Below, piece by piece: positions 12,904 through 48,472 of a DNA stretch of 64,000 nucleotides (position 1 is its first letter; each line of letters begins with the position of its first letter). This DNA comes from Lytechinus variegatus. Lineage: Eukaryota > Echinodermata > Echinoidea > Temnopleuroida > Toxopneustidae. The notes below the pieces were generated by a model. That model was not told the origin of the DNA. It saw nothing but the letters and a program-made list of their open reading frames with translations, and made no database searches. The DNA lies in the NCBI RefSeq assembly GCF_018143015.1, contig NC_054757.1, positions 6,802,501 to 6,866,500 on the forward strand, in the 5' to 3' direction. Position numbers and translations under genes: made by a program.

Positions 12904-13352
12904 TCATGTAAGTGAATATAAAAAAGTACATACACATTCTCAAATGATATGATAGTGATTAACAGTTCTTTATTATACAATAACCAATATCAAATAAATC
13001 ATGTAAGTTTATCATGCTACTTTTCACTCAACAAAAATGAAAGCATGTTTGGCAGTACTGAGGTAACTCATAGAATAAACATCTGTATTGCTTTGGTTTA
13101 TAGCGAAGGTGTTTCGAATGTATTTTCTAAAAGAAAACATTAAGTGCACATTTTCAATATAGTCAAGGTGGTGTTGCTGTCTTTAAGCAGCTTTGGAAGA
13201 CTAAAATATACAAGTATTGAAAGTGTTATCGTGAAACCAGGGCCATGACCACAGAATCCACTCTTAATTATCCACATTTGTGTTGCAATAAATAAATGTA
13301 CAAGACTTCAGGGCTTAAAGCAATCCTAGGCCATGACCATTTATGCCCCTTT

Positions 13353-13965
13353 TTAAAGGTCTAGTCCACCCCAGAAAAATGTAGATTTGAATAAATGGAG
13401 AAAAATCAAACAAACATGATACTGAAAATTTCATCAAACTCAGATGTTAAATAAAAAAGTTATGGAATTTTGAAGTTTCGCTCATTTTTCACAAAACAGT
13501 GATACATGTATACACAACTCAGTGACATGCAAATGAGTCAGTCGATGATGTCCATCACTCACTATTTCTTTTGTTTTTTGGTGTTTGAATTGTACAACAT
13601 AACATTTTTTACATATTTTACAATAAGGACCAACTTGACTGAACCATGTAGTATTAAACAAAGCTGATTTCACATGTTCAGGGAGGAATTAATCATCATT
13701 TCCCTTGACAATGAGTTGAAAATTAGAATACTTCATAAATCATATAATAAGCTACAAAATAGTGAGTGGATGACGTCATCGTTCTCCTCATTTGCATACC
13801 GACCAGGATGTTCATACAACTGTTTTGTGAATTTAAGCGAAACTTTAAAATGTCATAATATTCTTATATTACATCCGATTTTGATGAAATTTTCAGTGTT
13901 ATGCTTGTTGGATTTTCCTCTTTTTATTCTCATCAACTTTTTGTTGGTGTGGACTTGTCCTTTAA
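13353..13965. mobile_element. TTAA-flanked foldback MITE, copy 2
   Basis: Duplicate of 5783-6395 with TTAA intact at both ends. Confidence 0.7.
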
Positions 13966-14207
13966 TTTTCCCATTTGTGTTCAGTGGTCACGGTGACCAT
14001 TTTAAACAGCTTTGGAAGACACAAATATACAAGCACTGAAAATGTTATATAGATGACCATGACCATGCATGCCCCTCTTAATTGGCCCCACCTGTGTTGT
14101 AACGAAGAAATGCACAAGTACTGAAAGTGTTATCAGGTAGTTTTTACATTCGCTACAGGAATGGATTCTATAACATAGAATATCTATTGCTAAAAGCCCT
14201 TCATGAC

Positions 14208-14519
14208 AAAGCAGTCTGTTGAAAATCAGTGAATTATAATCATGGTTCTGACTCTTGCCTTTCAAACAGAGGGTCGTGGGTTCGAATCCTAGCCATGGCG
14301 TGTTTTCCTTCAGCAAGAAATTTATCAACACTGTGCTGCACTCGACCCAGGTGAGGTGAATGGGTACCCGGCAGGATTAATTCCTTGAATGCTTGAGCGC
14401 CTAGGCAGCCCAGCTAAGGCCAGGGTAAATAAAGCAGGGCCCGCTGGGAGAACAGTTTTCGGAACTGAAGTGGCTATCCTGGGTAAATATACCGCTATTA
14501 TCATTATTCTTATAACAGC
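14208..14519 (+). mobile_element. tRNA-derived SINE, copy 2
   Basis: Duplicate of the 6640-6950 SINE in the second segmental copy; B box near 14,279. Confidence 0.75.
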
Positions 14520-14530
14520 AGTTTCGTCCT

Positions 14531-14673
14531 GGGGCCCGTTGAAGAAAGAGTTGCGTTTAAACGCAAGTCAAAAATCAATCGCAAGTCCCAAATGCGCGCT
14601 GTTGATTGGTTGAAAATCAATTTGCGCATGATTTTTAGAGTTGTGATCGATTGCAACTCTTTCTGCAACGGGC
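14531..14673. mobile_element. Foldback element, CCCGTTGCAGAAAGAG family, duplicate
   Basis: Copy of 6961-7104 in the second segmental copy, slightly diverged at its left end (GTTGAAGAAAG). Confidence 0.8.
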
Positions 14674-15277
14674 TCCTGGACTCTGAAATACAGAATTGTG
14701 ATTTTTCGTAAGCTCAGAATCTTACGAAGACCAGCTAGCTAACCTGGTTCACCAATTTTTGACAAAGACCTCTCAGCTGTTCATAGTCATTTGACAGGCA
14801 TTTTCAATAGATTTACTATGTTATAGAATCTGTTGCATCGGGATTGCAAAAACTAGCTTTTGTGAAACCAGGGCTGAAATCAATCAAAGGCAATGACTGT
14901 TGAGGCCCCTCTTATTGGCCTTGGAAATTTGGGGTGCATCTCTTACTAGTAATTTTCCCCATTTGTTATGAAATAAAGGAATGTACCCAACAGATAGACG
15001 GAATGTGGCCTTGGTCAAAAACTGTGAAATCTATAGCAAGTGAGCACAAATTAAAAACAAACATTATATGTATTATAATAATGATATCCTAAAATGAATG
15101 CTCAGAATGTCTGTATAATCCCAAAATAATATATCCTGAAATTTAAAATGTTCTTGACATCAGAGATAAACAACTTGTCAGTGCTGACAGCTTTCATGGA
15201 ATGGTGGCCAAAACTACAGTTATAAAGTATAAAATTGTTTTCCAATAAAAGTAGTATCACATGGTCATAAATAGTCA

Positions 15278-15343
15278 CTACTACTACTGCTAACAATACT
15301 ACTACGACATGTACTACTACTATTACTACTACTACCTCTTCTT

Positions 15344-15419
<76 letters not shown>

Positions 15420-15440
15420 TAAATGTACTACTACTACTAC
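15278..15440. repeat. (ACT)n microsatellite, left part, copy 2
   Basis: Shorter than its copy 1 counterpart. Confidence 0.95.
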
Positions 15441-15881
15441 AGACCTGCCAACCTCTGGGAATGAAAAATTGTATTCAGTGATTAAAAAAAATGTATTTTC
15501 CCTAAAAACAGTGTATTTCATAATAAAATGTGTGGCGCACTTGCTTATCGCGGTGCTCCAGCTGCACGCAAGGTAAAAAAATGCACACTTCTATTGCAGA
15601 TGAAAAAAAAAATCAACATTGAAACATGTGTATATCTCACCCTGGTTTTAAACAAAATGATTGAAAAAAAAGTTACCAGAAGTGACATTGATCTAATAAC
15701 CATATTTGTGTATTTTTTTCATGAAATAAAGACAGAGATGATTTTTCTCAATAAACTACGATTGTAAAAAAAAAAAAAATTAAATTTTCCAAAACGTATT
15801 TTTAAAATAAAAAACGTACTGCTGTATTTTGGTTTTAAAAACATACTTAATACGCCCAAAACGTACTGGTTGGCAGGTCTG
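15441..15881. mobile_element. TIR element inserted in the (ACT)n array, copy 2
   Basis: Same element as 7964-8411, with the same boundaries, so the insertion predates the segmental duplication. Confidence 0.7.
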
Positions 15882-15966
15882 CTGCTGCTACTAATACTAC
15901 TGCTGCTGCTGCAACAAGTACTACTATTATTATTACTACTACTACTACTACTACTACTACTATTAT

Positions 15967-16013
<47 letters not shown>

Positions 16014-16014
16014 T

Positions 16015-16046
<32 letters not shown>

Positions 16047-16395
16047 TTACTATTACTACTACTACTACTACTACTACTACTATTACTACTACTACTAAAA
16101 CTACTGCTACTACAGCTATTACTGCTACTACTATTACTACTACTTCTTATACTACTTTTACTACTACTACTACCACTACTACTACATGTACTTCTTCTTC
16201 TACTACTACTACTACTATTACTACTACTACTAAAACTACTGCTACTACAACTATTACTGCTACTACTATTACTACTACTTCTTATACTACTTTTACTACT
16301 ACTACTACTACTACTACTACTACCACTACTACTACATGTACTTCTTCTCCTACTACTATTAATACTCCTACTATTATTACTACTAATGCTATCAC
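15882..16395. repeat. (ACT)n microsatellite, right part, copy 2
   Basis: Longer than in copy 1. A block containing CTTCTTATACTACTTTTACT and ACATGTACTTCTTC occurs twice, evidence of internal array duplication after the segmental event. Confidence 0.95.
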
Positions 16396-16657
16396 CTCTA
16401 TTTACCCCCCCCCAAAAAAAAAAAAATATGCATCTTATTGTATTTGTTTTTTTCTTTACTATCAGTGAAACTTAGAACAGGCTTACTAGTGTCCAGATAA
16501 TCAAAGAAATTTGTATACATCAATACCATGCCATAGATAACAGGTGGTCCAAATGATTAAACACTGAAAACTTTTGACACAAAATGGCTTTAAATTCTTC
16601 TTCACAGGGAACCATGGGCATGTGTTAGATATCATGTTTATTTTGCAGCAATATATA

Positions 16658-16966
16658 GGCCCGTATTCTGAAGTCGGGTTTAACTTAAACTCAGGTTTAA
16701 AGTTGTGGTTTAAGTATGGATAGCCAATTGTTACACAAATCACTGACAGTAGAGATATCATACTTCAGCTCATTTGGCTATCAAATCATTCATAATTGTC
16801 TAGGAAGTATAAATAGATGATTGTCTTCACCATCGATGAATCAGGAAAGAGCACAGTGAACATAAGAAACATACAACTTAATTTTTTTTTATACTTTTGG
16901 CTTGCCATACTTAAACCACAACTTCAAACCTGAGTTTAAGTTAAACCTGACTTCAGAATACGGGCA
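16658..16966. mobile_element. Foldback element, TATTCTGAAGTCGGG family, copy 2
   Basis: Duplicate of 9017-9322 with full GGCCCGTATTCTGAAG ends. Confidence 0.82.
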
Positions 16967-17695
16967 ATAGTGTTCCTGTCTCTATTCCTGCAATACCTAC
17001 ATAGTTTATAGTATATATCTTCACATCATATTTTATTTTGTATTCAATTAGCTCAATATTGGGTAGCATGGTAGCCAGGAACATGTATAAAGTTTAAACC
17101 CTTTTTTCTAGCTTTTGAGAACATGACAAGAAATAAACAAAGAACAATTGCATTATTTTCCTCTTGAAATCAATTCTGATGGCAAAGAATGTAGCACCAT
17201 TATCCATATTAACCACAATATGAAAAAGATTAAAAGAAAACAAAAATTATGTAACACATTTACATTTTACATACTGTTATTCTTTTTAGAAAGCTACAGT
17301 ACTGATATTGCAATGTATATGAGTTTGTGAGTTGAGGCATAATAATAGCTTTTATGTCATAAAATGGGCAAAGATGTACGATAGCACCATAATATCAGAC
17401 TAGCACAAAAAAATGGATGAACAATGTATACACCATTAAAGTAACACATTTACAATTCATTCAAAGCGCTTGAATTTTCAAGAACGGCAACTACATTATA
17501 CTCAGTATTTTTTTCTGCTGTTTTGTGACTGTTTGAATAGAGCAAAAATAATGGCTGTCATGTATTGGAATCTACAACTCTACACAAAATGGGAACTACC
17601 TATCGTAGGTCCAATATAGAATGAGAAGGGAGATTCGTGCAAGATCATGGCTGTACTCAGTACTCGGGTAAATAAAGGCAGTATGAAGGATATCT

Positions 17696-18031
17696 GGGCC
17701 TCTTTGCATAAGAGTTACCATTATAGTAAATTTGCCATCCAATGGCAACTGCCATTTTAACGATGATCAGCAGCCAATCAGCATCGAGGATTTCAGGGAA
17801 GTTACCATTGGATTGCACAATCGCTAGAGGGTATTCATTTGTCTCGCAATCTACTATGGTCAACAAGGAAATTCGTGATCACTCTCGCAAAAAGTGTTCA
17901 CTAGCTTACAAGTTCACGAGCTTTCGAGTGCCGCTGCAACTCTTTATCAAGTGACACGGATTGTCTGATATCGTACTCTATTTATACTAAGTTACCACTG
18001 GATTGATAGTAACTTTTATGCAACGGGGTCC
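17696..18031. mobile_element. Foldback element, GTTGCATAAAAGTTAC family, copy 2
   Basis: Duplicate of 10077-10408 in segmental copy 2. Confidence 0.65.
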
Positions 18032-18035
18032 AGGG

Positions 18036-18175
18036 TAACATTTCACGAAGAGTCCCGTCAGTGATTTTCACTGAATGATATGCCCTTAGCCAATCAGATG
18101 TGAGGATTTTCAATAGCTTATAACAACTTTGAGTGAAAATCCCTGACAAACCTCTTCATGAAATGCTTTCTCGAC
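18036..18175. mobile_element. Short foldback, GTCAGTGATTTTCACT family, copy 2
   Basis: Duplicate of 10415-10552 in segmental copy 2, adjoining the right end of the preceding foldback. Confidence 0.6.
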
Positions 18176-18259
18176 TGTGATGAGTCCCTGCAATGTAAAC
18201 ATTGTGAATCAGCTGAGGAATACAGCGCTTCATTTGAATTTCAACCTGTTGAGTATGAT

Positions 18260-18646
18260 TTAAAGGTATAGTTTAACTTTGTGAGCAGCCAATTTAAAAA
18301 AATTCTCAAACCAAGATGAAACATGTATACAAGTGCATGTATTAGAACTAATAAACCCTGAAAACAACCATTATTGAGAATGAAAAGCTAAAACTACAAG
18401 GCAAATCCTGACTTTGTAAAAAGGCGTCTTATAGACGCCTAAATAGTACACATAACTGTACGGGATGAAATTAAGATGGTGTTTCCGGTCACTTTATATT
18501 TCAATTTCTGAAGCACTAAATTATGATTTTCGAACACAATTTTTTCTGGGCTTCATTTTTGTAACATATCACAGACACAGGTGACAAGTGTGACATTCTG
18601 GCTAAGATTTTTAAAAAGTCAAACCAATGTTAACCAATCACTTTAA
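18260..18646. mobile_element. TTAA-flanked MITE present only in segmental copy 2
   Basis: Flanked by TTAA at 18260-18263 and 18643-18646, with imperfect inverted ends (AAAGGTATAGTTTAACTTTG against AAAGTGATTGGTTAACATTG). Copy 1 has the uninterrupted target GATTTAATGTC near 10,637, so this is a filled site with its empty site in the same window. 379 bp between the TTAAs. Confidence 0.85.
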
Positions 18647-18924
18647 TGTCGGTGTAGGATATGTTTGTCATAGACCTTAGTCCGAGTTAATACAGTTGTA
18701 GGACTGAATGGTTTGAAAGGCAATCTTGGTGAAGATTTACTTTGCAAATCTGTTTAAAAAATTGATAAATTTCTATGCATGGGATGCTCCGTCTTATAAA
18801 CAAAATCCCATAAAATAATCAACCTTTTTCTCATGCAACCCCCAATACTCTCCATTCTTACTTCACTTCATGAACTTCACAATCTGCAATGATTTTAGAA
18901 CATTACAAGTCTTTCATATCAACA

Positions 18925-19355
18925 GGCAGTGTGCTAGGTAAGCACTTGCCCGATTGCCCGGGGCAAGTAAAAGTTACAGTCAGGCAAGTGTTTTCAAGTA
19001 AAGACCAAAACTACTTGCCTGAATTGGGAAAGCAATATTCTCACAGTAGAATGACTAAAATTAGGGTCAATATGATATGATATTGACCCTTATTTTGATC
19101 ATGGAAGGCAAGATAAAATCTTTTTGGAAAAAGAAATGCAATAACAAGGTAGATCAAGATCAGTACACGTCAAAAGAGAGAAAAGGTCAGTGGTTTAAAT
19201 AACCGCACAACTTTCCTTTGAAGAGGTCATACTTTTTTTTCCAAGGATCTTTTTTAGGTTTTCAAGTGATGAATAGATTTTTGGGCAAGTATATTCCAAC
19301 TATTCACAAATGTACTTGCCCAACTGGGCAAGTGCTTCTAAAAAGTTATGTAGCA
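18925..19355. mobile_element. Inverted-repeat element with GCACTTGCCC ends
   Basis: Left GTGCTAGGTAAGCACTTGCCC and right GGGCAAGTGCTTCTAAAAAG...TAGCACCC are inverted. Internal GGGCAAGT/ACTTGCCC motifs recur. Segmental copy 1 breaks off inside its left end. Confidence 0.5.
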
Positions 19356-19359
19356 CCCT

Positions 19360-20092
19360 GTCAACAGGGAAACAGAGATAGAACATTACAGGAAGGAGGG
19401 GAGCCACACAGAGGGGGGAATCATGTATTACCATTTCATGGAATTGCTCATAAATCATGGTGAACAATTGTATCTACTAATCATAGGTCACTGTTTCATC
19501 TACGTAGTTAACAGAGAGTTCTTAACAGATGACTTTGCTGCAACTAATCCTAATGGGCACCTGCAGATAGGACAGACTTACTACTTCTCAAATGAAATCG
19601 TGAAGAACCAATGCTATTGCTGGTCTCTGTTCACAGTAAAGTATTATCTCTATCAAGGTTCAATATGGTAATACTGCTGGATTACCTCAATAAAAAGCAC
19701 AATGAGTTTCCTGCATTATGGCTACTTTTTAACTTAACTAGTGATGAACCAAATGCTATCACTGGTCACTCGTCATACGGAAGTATGGTCTTTGTCAAGG
19801 TGGCATCACTGAAGTACTTCCATAAATGACCTACAGGGTTTCAACAGTCTGGACAGACCAGCTACTTTGCACCACAACTTGTGATGATCCAGTGCTATCA
19901 CTAATAACTGTCTATAGAGTTGAGTATTGTCCTCGTCAGAGTTGAATCCAGGTGACATCACTGGAAATCTTATCAAAAGTTTCTTGAGCACATTATGTTG
20001 AAATTTGCCTTGGCCTTGAGTTTTCCATGCCTTGGCGTTGATGTCGCAGCCTTCAGGTATCAGGCTATGACGACAAGACTGTCTGCCTATTC
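19360..20092. other. 3' flank of gene A
   Basis: No further gene recognised; holds the degenerate repeats listed at 19570-19990. No AATAAA was noticed on the minus strand here, so the 3' end of the transcript is not defined. Confidence 0.4.
19570..19990 (-). repeat. Degenerate repeats after gene A stop, possibly RING-exon relics
   Basis: Three diverged units of about 140 bp, marked on the + strand by AACCAATGCTATTGCTGG (about 19,606), AACCAAATGCTATCACTGG (about 19,747) and CAGTGCTATCACTAATAAC (about 19,891). They resemble the RING-exon end of gene A (AACCGATGCTATCGGATTCC near 20,106). The first reads CEQRPAIALV on the minus strand, like CRNPIASV. Confidence 0.4.
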
Positions 20093-42817
<22,725 letters not shown>

Positions 42818-42819
42818 CT

Positions 42820-43245
42820 TCTAAAGGAGTCCCTAGAAACCGGATTGTAAGATAATGCGATTTCGAAAATAAAACATGCACATGAAACTGAAAGGGACAT
42901 CAACCTCTTAACAGGAATCACAGTATTTTGAGGATGAAAAAAAAAGAGATTTTGAATGTAAAGAGACTATTTTCAACTTTCTCTATTATAGACAAGTGTA
43001 TAATCCAATTTGCAGAGCCAGTATTTTCATTTTTAAAAAGGTTGAAATTCTGCAAAACGGGAACAGAAATCATATGAACGGTAGCACGACCTTGGGTCTT
43101 AAAATCATAACCTTCCATCATAAACAAAAATATATGTAGATATAGCGAAAGAACTTTTACAAAATAAATGAATAGTCTCATTTCAAGGTGTCATAATTTT
43201 TTTAGTATTGTTAAGTGAAATTGCCACTTGGTTTACGACCACTAT
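42820..43245. other. Region just upstream of gene A coding start
   Basis: Contains the acceptor-like TTCTAG near 42,833; otherwise AT-rich with no recognised element or exon. Confidence 0.4.
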
Positions 43246-43556
43246 GGGCCGTATTCTGAAGTCGGGTTTAACTTAAACTCAGGTTTAAAGTTGAGGTTTA
43301 AGTATGGGAAGCCAAAAGTATCAAGTTTTTTATTAAGTTGTATGTTTCTTATGTTTACTGTGCTATTTCCTGATTCATCGATGGTGAAAACAATCATCTA
43401 TTTATACTTAATACACAATTATGAATGATTTGAGAGCCGAATGAGCTGAAAGTATGATATCTCTACTGTTAGTGATTATGTAACAATTGGCTGTCCATAC
43501 TTAAACCATAACTTTAAACCTGAATTTAAGTTAAACCCAACTTCAGAATACGGGCC
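43246..43556. mobile_element. Foldback element, TATTCTGAAGTCGGG family, reversed core
   Basis: GGGCCGTATTCTGAAGTCGG and CTTCAGAATACGGGCC ends. Its core (TGATTCATCGATGGTGAAAA) runs in the opposite orientation to the 9017 and 30976 copies. Confidence 0.85.
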
Positions 43557-44707
43557 TATGTCTTTTCTCTGATTGTCTCATCCCATATGGTCTAATCCTG
43601 GTTCATCTACATATAGTCCATTCAGTTCAATTACCATTTAGCCCATTTACCACAAACTTAGTTTAAAAAAATAAATCAAATGCATTAAAATCAATTATTT
43701 TTCCTTGATATTATAAAAAGTGATCGTTAAAAATCAACATAAACAAATGATTGTTTATCACAAGAAATGCCAACTTCAAAACTTGTTAATGCATGGGATA
43801 TTTCAAAGGCACACCAGGGAGATTCCAATGTGACAGTTTCACATCAAGTGTAAAATTGAATGACTTGAATACATGATCCACATCTGCTGGCGCACTGTCT
43901 AAAATCAAAATTAAATCAAATTCAAATAAAATTATCATCAAATTTAAATCAAACTTAATCAAATTTGGAAAAGGGATGGGAAATGTGAAGATGTGGAGAA
44001 TATATTAAAGTAAATAAGAGAGAAACTAATACTGAAAGGGGATAAAGGGGTTTGGAACCTGAATTATGAAAGCAAGAGAGAGAGAAAGAGATGGAAAGAC
44101 AAGGAGAGAGGTAAGGAGGGGAGGGAGGGAAAAATTTATGTGTTCATTAGGTTCAGCACAGGACAGGTGACAAGGGATAAAAGTGTATTGAGAGAGCTGT
44201 GATTACAGAGCTACCAAGTCTCACGCATTATGCGCGAGACTCGAGCATTTTGGACTCTTGTTCATCCCCTCAAATCTCTGTCTCACGCAACTATCACAGC
44301 CTATCCCCATATACATTGTACACAATGTCAGTGATCTCACTCAGATTCACAGAAAATCTCATGCATAGCTGGTCTTTGAACTTGGCGATTACCCTAAACA
44401 AATAATCTTGTCAAGTGCTCAAAACAAAGAAAATGGGGAGCTGTGAAAGCCAATTGATAGGCCACTAAGGATTAAAAGAGGGAAGTGGAGGGGGATTATC
44501 CCAGGTGCCAATGGGTAACCATGGATTACAATGGTAGTAACAATAGGGCTACTAATTGGATTGGGATCAATAACAATAAGCCTTTGAATGTGCTCTGGAG
44601 AATCACAGATTTTAACAAAAGGCTTAATCTGGCAGAATTCTAAACACAAGAGTTTTACAAACATAATTAGTGGAGAAGAATTTCTGTTGGCTTTAAAGTT
44701 TTAGAAG

Positions 44708-45283
44708 TTAAAGGAGAATGAAACCCCTAGAACAAGATTGCTTGTGTGAAAACAGAAAAATCAAAGAAACAGATCAAGGAAAGTTTGAGAAAAATCAGAC
44801 AAATAATGAGGTTATGATAATATTGCGATCACTATTGCTATGGAGATCCTCACATTGACAATGTGCCAAAGATGTGTGATCTCACTTGTGAACAACTCTC
44901 CCATTACTTAAGCATATATTTCACTTAAATTGCCCTTTTTATCACATCTATCTGTAGATCTTGAATTATTTATATAGGAGGGCATGCAATACAGATTTTT
45001 AAAGAATACATCATGGATAAAGAGTTTGTATCATAAGAGCAAAAATTACACTTTTGGGGATATTTTATAGTCCATCAAAGGGAAAGTTGTTCACACGTGA
45101 CATCACACATCCTTGTTGCATTGCCAATAGGAGGATCTCCAAAGCAGTAGTGATTGCAATATTCGAATGCTCATAACTTTCTCATTTTTTGTCAGATTTT
45201 TCTCAAACTTTTGTTGATCTGTTTCTTTGATTTTTCTGTTTCGACACAAGCCTACTTATTCTAAAGGTTTCATTCCCCTTTGA
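44708..45283. mobile_element. TTAA-flanked foldback MITE, same family
   Basis: Same termini and arms as 22495-23087; the right target is now TTGA. Located upstream of gene A. Confidence 0.82.
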
Positions 45284-45289
45284 GTATCA

Positions 45290-47795
45290 GTAACAGAAAA
45301 AGTTGATCGTACTTAGCTTTCCTGCTAAAAGGTTATTATATCAAAGGCAAATTCATTGATACTTCATACTATCATTCACTGTTCAAAGTGTCATCCTTGT
45401 GTAGCTTATACATAGAAATCAAAGCAATATTTCTGTTCATGCTGCTGCCATTTACGCGATGTTTTTTTAGAAATACAAACTGATAAGCACAACTGCTGAA
45501 TTGAGAGCGGTCTACTCGCGGGTCTGCAGCATTGTGTATGAATTGATTGATATGGGTTCCATTCACACTCAACACTAGATGGAAATTTGATTTGTTAATG
45601 ACTTTTAATCATAATCTATTTATATTTGCAATTTAGTTTTTGATTTGGCACAATAAACAAATTGCTTGAATCACAATCGCAGTTGTCAAGATTGACCACC
45701 AATTCTGACCGCGATAGCATTCTTCTGTGTGCTGCCACCATGTCTCCGGTGCACGGTACGATGTACAATTCCTAAGGCGCTCCTACAAGCTCCGTGAGGC
45801 AGCTGCAATTCACATTTAAACGGCAAAAAGCTGCCAAGTGCACAGTTCCATTACAAACTCAAGTGAAAAAAGTGAGCGAACATGCAACGGTCGCACTTAG
45901 GGTGCTATATTTTGAGGTGTTGCATTTTTTATGTTTTTTACTTTTTTTATCTTGGCACTGAAAAAAAATGCAGGACATTGGCTTGCGAAAGTGTCAGTTT
46001 TTAGTGAGGACATGTTTTCAAAATCCAAGAACATCAGGAAAACCATGAAGAATCCACTTTTTAAACCCTGTGTTTCTTAACTACGATGTTGAGAAGTCCC
46101 GATGGTGATATTTTTGACGCGAGATACGATTTAGGTAAGAAAATTTCAATTTTTGAGATTTTGCCCATGTCGCCAGATGAATTTGTAGTGTGGGAGTGAG
46201 TTAGTAAATGTGTAGTGTACATCATATTTAGAGTGTGTTGGTGAGTTCAGTGGAATATTGCTGAGTCTACTTAACAACCGCGCACATATGCAGTTACTCA
46301 GAGATTTATCAAATTTTTATCTAATTTTCAGCATTTTGCTTTGTGAATTTTACTCTCTAGCCAGTATAGGCCTATTCATATCTCCAGCCTGGACCATCCC
46401 TTAGTTTAACAACAGCAATCTCTAGTGAATCTCTTTTCCTCTAGATTCTACCTTAGGATGCCCATTTGGCATTACATCATGCCTGGGCTGGTTTACTCCC
46501 GCGAATCCAACTTCTCAGAACTCATCCACGTCCATGCCAAGCGCCACTGAACTCGCCCGCCATCCGGTGTGTACGGAGTTCCCAAACTTCCCAAGTCAAG
46601 ACAAGTTCTGCAACTCCAACGCAATCTCATTCTCAAATCTCAATATCGACCGTATTTCGCCCAATTTGGGTCTAGAAGTAGATCTATCATGCACTTTAAG
46701 ACTCCCTATGTTAACATGCCCTTATTTTAGCAATGGAGCGAAATACATACCTGATAATTTAGAACTGTAAATATCATCCAGTGGTCGTTGTTTACAGGAA
46801 TTTGTGAGGTTGATGCAGCATGCAAAAAGGTTTTGGCGCTGGCCGGCTAGCCACGTACCGTACCGGTACGTGGACAAGATATAGAGGGTAACGTCCGCGT
46901 GCGGACTTGATTGATCGCACAAATTGTGGGGGTTCCCCAACTACACATTGACAGCAGCGGGAGGGGGGAGTGAGGCGGGCGAGGGAGAGGGGGTCCAGGT
47001 CCAAGGTGTAAAACTATGATTTTTCGTGTGGTTTGAAAAAAAAAGTGTAAGAGGGAAACAGAAAAGGGGAAAAGGAGAAATAAAAAAAGAATGGCAGGCT
47101 GATTAATGTAGCAAAGCAAAAGCCTTCCAAGAATATTTTTGCAGAGTTTTTGGTTAAAATTTGGCACACATTTTGAAGACAACTCTTTCTGGAGGACTTC
47201 TTTCACTAGCTCTAGCCTAGGTATTACCTAGAGTTCGGGAGTTATAACTTGTTGCATTTTTTTTTCTTTTTGTCAAAATATACATGTGTTGCAACACATG
47301 TATATTTTGACAAACAGATCCATGAATTATCATCTTTAAAATTTCTATCAGTTTCACAGCAGAGCGATCGAGTGAGCAAGAAATATTATAGACACATTTG
47401 ATACAAAAATATAAATTTGAGATAAAATTTCAACATTATATTTAGAAAATTATCACATATTTTACCCCTTCTCCTTTCCTTTCCTACTTTTCTTGATTAT
47501 GAAAATCTTTCGTGGGGGGGGGGGGGGAATCCATGGCAACTCAAGCCTCCCCCCACCATCTGTATGCCAGTGACAGACACAAACCATCAAACACATTTTA
47601 CCATCCTCAAACGTCATCGAATATTCAAAGGGCTTTTTCACTAATTAAGCCAATTGTGGATGACGTAAGTTATGCACATTTTAAAAACGGTTTGTGACCG
47701 CCTTCCCATATTAAACTAAATATGCCAATTTTGTTCTGAATTAACATGAGGAAAACTTGGAGTGCAGTTCAGAAGAATTTCAATCTGCAATGATA
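45290..47795. other. Upstream region of gene A with CpG-richer patches
   Basis: Holds two GC/CpG-richer patches (about 45,690-45,850 and 46,500-47,010). The second has the palindrome CCACGTACC-GTACC-GGTACGTGG near 46,851 and CTCTATATC on the minus strand. This is a plausible place for the gene A promoter and 5' UTR exon, but no splice donor could be fixed. An unexplained open frame on the + strand (46,534-46,770) is not supported as a gene. Confidence 0.25.
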
Positions 47796-47944
47796 GGGAC
47801 CCATTAGAGAAAGAGTTGCAACCAAACGCAGGTCTAAAAAAATCAAACTTAACTTGCTTTTCAACCAATCAGCAGCGTGCATTTGGGACTTGTGATTGAT
47901 TTTTTTTACTTGCATTTCAACTCATCTCTTTCTGCAACAAGCCA
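47796..47944. mobile_element. Diverged foldback, CCCGTTGCAGAAAGAG family
   Basis: GGGACCCATTAGAGAAAGAG and CTCTTTCTGCAACAAGCC about 150 bp apart, with CAACCAATCAGCAGCG inside, so the core is inverted relative to 6961. Confidence 0.65.
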
Positions 47945-48076
47945 CTGGTTTAAGACTTGAGCTGATGGGAACAGAAATATATACAAAATCTGATTTAGCA
48001 ACCAAAGAATAGATCACCATTCGTGCATGAAGTTGTGCATAATCTATGGACATTTTTCATTATGTCATAGCATTCA

Positions 48077-48242
48077 GGGGTCCGTTGCAGAAAGAGTTGC
48101 GTTTAAATACAAGTAAAAAAGTCAATTACAAGTCAAAAAGTCAATCGCAAGTCCCAAATGCGCACTGTTGATTGGTTGAAAATCAAGTTGTGCATGATTT
48201 TTAGAGTTGCGATCGATTGCAACTCTTTCTGCAACGGGCCGC
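48077..48242. mobile_element. Foldback, CCCGTTGCAGAAAGAG family
   Basis: GGGGTCCGTTGCAGAAAGAG and CTCTTTCTGCAACGGGCC. Has a 20-bp internal repetition of AAGTCAATCGCAAGT-like sequence. Confidence 0.8.
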
Positions 48243-48290
48243 AGGAGGTGTTTCACAAAGACTTAGCAACTGAAAAGTCATAATTTTCCA

Positions 48291-48472
48291 GGTAGTGTTT
48301 CATAAAGTCATTAGTAAGTTACGAGCAAATGTGAAATGACTGGTGATACTCTCTTAGGCACTATATCGTCACAAATGAACATTTGGTGGCTACAAATTTT
48401 CACAAGACAGCATCACCAGTCGTTCATAAAATTGCTTGTAACTTATAAACAGCCTTAAGAAACACCCACCGG
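48291..48472. mobile_element. Foldback, TTTCATAAAGCTGTTC family
   Basis: AGTGTTTCATAAAGTCATTA and ACTTATAAACAGCCTTAAGA with CATCACCAGTCGTTCATAAA; directly followed by the CTTACAAAGAGTTACGATTG element. Confidence 0.6.

Larger units (their letters stand above)
11199..18957. repeat. Tandem segmental duplication, copy 2
   Basis: Same orientation as copy 1 and about 0.4 kb longer, mainly from a 379-bp TTAA element (18260-18646) and different (ACT)n lengths. Its left edge abuts the right half of another TTAA element; its right edge continues into a complete-looking repeat that copy 1 has only in part. Confidence 0.95.

Noticed and set aside
46466-46770. Open frame encoding a Ser/Pro-rich peptide (CTEFPNFPSQDKFCNSN)
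   Set aside because: A plausible acceptor TTCCTCTAG lies upstream, but there is no recognisable domain, no clear partner exon and it is short; could be chance or part of an unrecognised repeat.
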